Origin: Acidobacteriota bacterium
GTDB taxonomy: Bacteria > Acidobacteriota > Terriglobia > 2-12-FULL-54-10
Assembly: GCA_016199675.1 (NCBI GenBank)
Contig: JACQGE010000112.1
Location: 1 to 36,743, forward strand
Direction: 5' to 3'
DNA length: 36,743 nucleotides
Numbering within the stretch: the first letter of the stretch is position 1; every line of letters starts with the position of its first letter. Shown here piece after piece: positions 33,930 through 36,743 of this stretch. A program made the position numbers and the translations under genes. Under the pieces are notes generated by a model that saw only the letters and a program-made list of their open reading frames with translations, did not search any database and had not been told where the DNA came from.

Positions 33930-36422
33930 ATGGCGAAAGTGAAAAAAGCAGAATTGAAAAAAGAGAAAACCTCTGCCAGGGGCAGCGGCAAGTCACTGGT
34001 GATTGTGGAATCCCCCGCCAAGGCCAAGACAATCAATCGTTATCTAGGATCGAACTACATCGTCAAGGCTTCGCTAGGCCATATCAAGGACCTGCCAAAA
34101 AACGATCTGGGTGTAGACCTGGAGAATAATTTCGCCCCTTCGTACGGACCGATTCCGACGAAAGAAAGAGTGATCCGGGAGCTGAAGGAAGCAGCCAGGA
34201 AAGCGGGCGTGATCTATCTGGCCGCTGATCCAGACCGGGAGGGAGAAGCCATCTGCCAGCACTTGGCAGAAGAATTAAGCGACGGCAAGAAAGTCTACCG
34301 CGTGCTGTTCAACGAGATCACAAAAAATGCCATTCAAGAAGCGTTTCGGAATCCAGGAGAGATCAACGAGCGGCTGGTGGAGGCGCAACAGGCGCGCCGG
34401 ATTCTCGACCGGCTAGTAGGCTACAAGGTCAGCCCCTTATTATGGGACAAAGTTCGTCGCGGACTTTCGGCGGGGCGGGTGCAAACCGTAGCGCTAAGGT
34501 TCATTGTAGAGCGAGAGCGCGAAATCCGCGCATTTCAGAAAGAAGAATACTGGACGATTACAGCTCATTTAAGAGCGACACACCCGCCTGTTTTCGACGC
34601 GCGTCTGATCAAACACGGGAAGCAGGACTTTGTGGTGAGAGGAGAGTCGGTTTCCGGCAGCATTCAGGCGCAGGCTGAAAAAGGAAAGCTCCTCATTGCA
34701 AACGATGCCGAAGCGTCGCAATGGCTGGCGCGCCTACAGAAGGAAAAATTTGTTGTTGCGTCCACGGAAACAAAAGAGGTATCGCGCAGACCCCTGCCAC
34801 CTTTCATTACCAGCACGCTCCAGCAGGAGGCAGCCCGTAAGTTGAACTTCAGTGCGAAGTATACGATGGGGTTGGCGCAGCGGCTCTATGAAGGCGTGGA
34901 ATACGGCGAAGAAGGCCTGGTTGGTCTCATCACCTATATGCGGACAGATTCCATCCGCGTGTCCGAGGTTGCGCTCGGCGAGGTCCGCAAGCTAATTCCC
35001 GAGCAGTATGGCAAGAACTATCTACCCACCGAGGCGAATGTGTACCGGAGCAAGAAGGGAGCGCAAGATGCGCACGAAGCAGTCCGGCCCACTTCCGCTT
35101 TGCGCACCCCGGAACAGGCCGCTCGCTACTTGAGTGAGGATGAAGCAAAACTCTATCGCCTGATCTGGCAGCGTTTTGTGGCCTCGCAAATGACTCCGGC
35201 CCTATATGAGCGGACCACCATTGAGATCGCCGCCGGTGAATTTGGCCTGCGCGCCACCGGATCGGTGTTGAAATTTGATGGATTCCTCAAAGTTTATGAA
35301 GAAGCGAAAGACCAAAGAGGGGAAGAGGACGAAGAATTTGGACGGCGGTTGCCTGCGGTAAAGCCGGGAGAAGAACTGCATTTATCGAAGATCGCACCCG
35401 AACAGCACTTTACCGAACCACCCCCGCGCTATAACGAGGCCAGTCTGGTGAAGATTCTCGAAGAAAAGGGAATCGGGCGGCCTTCCACCTATGCCGCCAT
35501 CCTCGGCACCATCCAGGAACGCGATTATGTGCAAAAGCAAGGGAAAAGCAGAAAATCTCCATTTGTGCCGACCGAACTGGGAGAGATTGTCACGGGGCTG
35601 CTGGTAGATAATTTCGAAGAAATCTTCGATGTGGCTTATACCGCCAAAATGGAAGAAGAACTCGATGAGATCGAGGACGGGAAGAAGGGATGGACCGAAA
35701 CCCTCCATGAGTTCTATCGGGAATTTGAGAAGGAGCTAAAGCAGGCCGAGAAGCACATGGCCGACATCAAGCGCATGGAAGAGCCGACGGAGTTTTCCTG
35801 CGAAAAATGCGGGAAACCCATGGTGATTCGCTGGGGGCGTCATGGAAAGTTTTTGGCTTGCTCCGGCTATCCCGAGTGCACAAATACCAGGGAGCTGGCG
35901 GACCAGAGTGCCCCTGAAATTGAGGAGGAGCCGCTCGAGGAATTTTGTGAAAACTGTGGCCGCCCCATGGTTCGCAAGAGAGGACGCTTCGGGCAATTCC
36001 TGGCATGCAGCGGGTATCCCGAATGCAAAACGACGCGGCAGATCGGCAAGGAGCAAAAAAAGCCGCCCGTTCCGACCGGAGAACTATGCCCTAAGTGCGG
36101 CAGTGAATTGGTCCTGCGCGAGGGGCGCTATGGGGAGTTCACCTCATGCAGCAAATACCCTAAATGCAAGTTCATAAAGCCGAAATTAACGGGTGTTGCC
36201 TGCCCGGAGTGCGGTCAGGGACAGTTGGTGGAGAAGGGGTCAAAGCGCGGGAAATTTTATAGTTGCGACCGCTATCCGGAATGCAAATACAGCCTACGGA
36301 ACAAGCCCGTCGCCGAGAAATGCCCACAATGCGGCTCCGCTTTTTTGGTGGAAAAAACTTCCAGCGCCGGCACAACCTTAGAGTGTCCGACGGAAAACTG
36401 TGATTACAGGCAAGCGGCCTAA
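33930..36422 (+). CDS. topA: Type I DNA topoisomerase with five C-terminal zinc-ribbon repeats
   Basis: LVIVESPAKAKTINRYLG, AADPDREGEAIC, GLITYMRTDSIRVS, GIGRPSTYA; five CxxC...C repeats in the C-terminus. Confidence 0.97.
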   Translation: MAKVKKAELKKEKTSARGSGKSLVIVESPAKAKTINRYLGSNYIVKASLGHIKDLPKNDLGVDLENNFAPSYGPIPTKERVIRELKEAARKAGVIYLAADPDREGEAICQHLAEELSDGKKVYRVLFNEITKNAIQEAFRNPGEINERLVEAQQARRILDRLVGYKVSPLLWDKVRRGLSAGRVQTVALRFIVEREREIRAFQKEEYWTITAHLRATHPPVFDARLIKHGKQDFVVRGESVSGSIQAQAEKGKLLIANDAEASQWLARLQKEKFVVASTETKEVSRRPLPPFITSTLQQEAARKLNFSAKYTMGLAQRLYEGVEYGEEGLVGLITYMRTDSIRVSEVALGEVRKLIPEQYGKNYLPTEANVYRSKKGAQDAHEAVRPTSALRTPEQAARYLSEDEAKLYRLIWQRFVASQMTPALYERTTIEIAAGEFGLRATGSVLKFDGFLKVYEEAKDQRGEEDEEFGRRLPAVKPGEELHLSKIAPEQHFTEPPPRYNEASLVKILEEKGIGRPSTYAAILGTIQERDYVQKQGKSRKSPFVPTELGEIVTGLLVDNFEEIFDVAYTAKMEEELDEIEDGKKGWTETLHEFYREFEKELKQAEKHMADIKRMEEPTEFSCEKCGKPMVIRWGRHGKFLACSGYPECTNTRELADQSAPEIEEEPLEEFCENCGRPMVRKRGRFGQFLACSGYPECKTTRQIGKEQKKPPVPTGELCPKCGSELVLREGRYGEFTSCSKYPKCKFIKPKLTGVACPECGQGQLVEKGSKRGKFYSCDRYPECKYSLRNKPVAEKCPQCGSAFLVEKTSSAGTTLECPTENCDYRQAA

Positions 36423-36483
36423 AGAGTTTTCCCCAATCGAGCGTTTTAATTCAGGAAATTTCACTGTGCATTGGCGAATAAGC

Positions 36484-36511
36484 AGATTCTTCACTAACGC
36501 TCAGAATGACA
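36484..36511 (-). repeat. Dispersed repeat; reverse complement TGTCATTCTGAGCGTTAGTGAAGAATCT
   Basis: Same style as the + strand element at 3489-3536. Confidence 0.7.
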
Positions 36512-36623
36512 CCTCAGACGTATTGGGTTATTTCCGGGTTCCACAAAACAAGCTAAAAAGTCTTTTACACATATTCTATAGCGGTTTCACAAATGGTGTA
36601 GACCGGCCATGTGCAACCGTCAA

Positions 36624-36643
36624 GGCACGACTTTAGTCGTGCC
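36624..36643. repeat. Palindrome GGCACGACTTTAGTCGTGCC
   Basis: Perfect 9-bp arms around TT; same family as 1478-1497 and 1617-1636. Confidence 0.85.
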
Positions 36644-36662
36644 GATTCAGGATTGTTTGCTT

Positions 36663-36729
36663 GGCGCTTCAGCGCCTGAGGTGAGTCTTTCCGTGAGCGT
36701 TGCAAGACAAACCTCAGCGGCTGAAGCCG
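36663..36729. repeat. Inverted repeat GCTTCAGCGCCTGAGGT ... ACCTCAGCGGCTGAAGC
   Basis: Arms 36665-36681 and 36711-36727 are near-perfect reverse complements; related CTTTAGCCCCTGAGGG motif near 1521-1540. Confidence 0.8.
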
Positions 36730-36743
36730 GATTGGCGAGCGAC

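Overview
This 36.7-kb window looks like a chromosomal segment of a Gram-negative bacterium, probably an acidobacterium (inferred from gene content and repeat style, not proven). No tRNA, rRNA, CRISPR array or transposase was found. Housekeeping genes are valS (5'-truncated), birA, coaX, an RlmD/TrmA-type methyltransferase, comEC, an LPS core/lipid A block (waaA-lpxK-waaF-X-waaC), bacillithiol genes (bshB1-bshA), ispD-ispF, a third GT9 glycosyltransferase, an HpnB-like GT2, dprA and topA. Accessory material between these blocks includes three toxin-antitoxin pairs (HicA/DUF1902, HigBA, RelBE-like), an HNH endonuclease, a 488-aa orphan with a nuclease-like signature that overlaps waaC by ATGA, several unknown proteins and several dispersed palindromic repeat families. 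The most interesting observation is an AlgH/YqgE protein (18565-20076) fused in frame to a divergent domain that carries the two metal-Asp motifs expected of a class III nucleotidyl cyclase-like fold. Next are a family of four related hairpins that punctuate the accessory genes at 10.7-14.7 kb, and a probable HigA operator palindrome inside the higBA promoter. All calls come from reading the sequence and supplied ORFs; no database search was run.
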